A stretch of 5,024 nt of DNA, from positions 1 through 5,024 of the forward strand of contig JAAYZB010000221.1 of NCBI GenBank assembly GCA_012515085.1, written 5' to 3'. This stretch comes from Acholeplasmataceae bacterium. GTDB taxonomy: Bacteria; Bacillota_I; Bacilli_A; Izemoplasmatales; Hujiaoplasmataceae. A program made the position numbers and the translations under genes. Below the pieces are notes generated by a model. That model was not told the DNA's origin. It was given only the letters and a program-made list of their open reading frames with translations, and ran no database searches. Of the stretch, positions 4,640 to 5,024 are shown piece after piece (positions within the stretch are counted from its first letter, which is position 1; every line of letters starts with the position of its first letter).

Positions 4640-5024
4640 ATGAGTGAATTTATTCCGAGTTTTTCCCACAAAGAAATCGAACCCAAATGGCAAAAAGCAT
4701 GGGAAGTTTCTCACGCTTTCCAGGCGGTGGATTTTTCAAAGAAACCACCCTATTACTGCTTGGTAGAATTTCCTTACCCATCGGGAGAGGGAATGCATAA
4801 CGGCCATATCCGGGCGTATATGTCGTTAGAAACCATCAGCCGCAAGCGTCGGATGGAGGGCTTTAACGTCTTATTTCCGATCGGCTTCGACGCCTTTGGT
4901 TTACCGACGGAAAACTATGCGATCAAACATCACATCCATCCGCGGATCGTGACCGATCAGAATATCCAAGTGTTTACGCGTCAATTAAAAGCCGCGGGTT
5001 TTTCTTTTGATTTCTCACGGGTTG
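4640..5024 (+). CDS. leuS: Leucyl-tRNA synthetase, N-terminal part (runs off the window)
   Basis: Class I aminoacyl-tRNA synthetase that charges tRNA-Leu with leucine. Only the first 128 residues of a protein normally about 800-900 residues long are in the window. The start is ATG 4640, with AAAGGAG (4627-4633) six bases upstream. Recognisable LeuRS features: IEPKWQKAWE (13-22); VEFPYPSGEGMHNGH (42-56), containing the HIGH-motif equivalent HNGH at 53-56; and the strong signature FPIGFDAFGLPTENYAIK (79-96). The FDAFGLPTENYAIK block and the wording around it differ from the Bacillus-type GWDAFGLPAEQYA, so this may be the other bacterial LeuRS subgroup. The leucine T-box directly upstream independently supports the identity. 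The catalytic KMSKS loop and the editing domain lie outside the window. Confidence 0.95.
   Translation, partial: MSEFIPSFSHKEIEPKWQKAWEVSHAFQAVDFSKKPPYYCLVEFPYPSGEGMHNGHIRAYMSLETISRKRRMEGFNVLFPIGFDAFGLPTENYAIKHHIHPRIVTDQNIQVFTRQLKAAGFSFDFSRV

Noticed and set aside
4387..4686. 99-codon minus-strand frame over the T-box and leuS start
   Set aside because: It is antisense to a fully resolvable T-box leader and the leuS start, and its content reflects structured RNA.
1..5024. CRISPR array, tRNA or rRNA gene, or direct repeats marking an integration site
   Set aside because: No regularly spaced repeats, cloverleaf sequences or rRNA segments were seen, and no matching repeat pair flanks the abiE segment within the window.

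Overview
The window suggests a low- to mid-GC Firmicute or close relative (Bacillota, or the Erysipelotrichia/Tenericutes side). The evidence is a T-box leader on a leucyl-tRNA synthetase gene, a YtqA/YhcC-type radical SAM gene, extended -10 promoters and Shine-Dalgarno sites complementary to the usual 16S tail. I cannot name a genus. TGA is used as an ordinary stop, so there is no sign of the Mycoplasma code.

The left part (about 1-2100) is clearly AT-rich, roughly 30% G+C by eye. It holds a compact minus-strand operon, abiEi (1096-1848) and abiEii (162-1109), a type IV toxin-antitoxin / abortive-infection system. It has its own sigma-A-like promoter and two near-identical inverted repeats that look like AbiEi operators. 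About 390 bases (2107-2495) then carry no intact gene. They include a short reading-frame remnant that faintly resembles an IS256 (mutator) transposase and possible insertion-sequence ends. A minus-strand intrinsic terminator lies at their edge.

The right part (about 2500-5024) has a higher G+C, roughly 40-50%, and looks like host chromosome. It contains a TIGR01212-type radical SAM gene (minus; YtqA/MnmL-like), a divergent membrane-protein gene with a very acidic tail (plus; possibly DUF1189), and a leucine T-box leader followed by the start of leuS, which runs off the right edge. The two divergent genes share a 90-base intergenic region with back-to-back extended -10 promoters and very short predicted leaders.

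Functionally, the right side concerns translation: tRNA wobble modification and tRNA-Leu charging, with leuS controlled by uncharged tRNA-Leu. The AbiE system, whose toxin family is known to modify tRNA or other targets by nucleotidyl transfer, appears to be an acquired defence or stability module beside these core genes. I found no clearly novel multi-gene system. The best leads are the paired operators, the ambiguous abiEii start, and the fully resolvable T-box with a likely UUG specifier.
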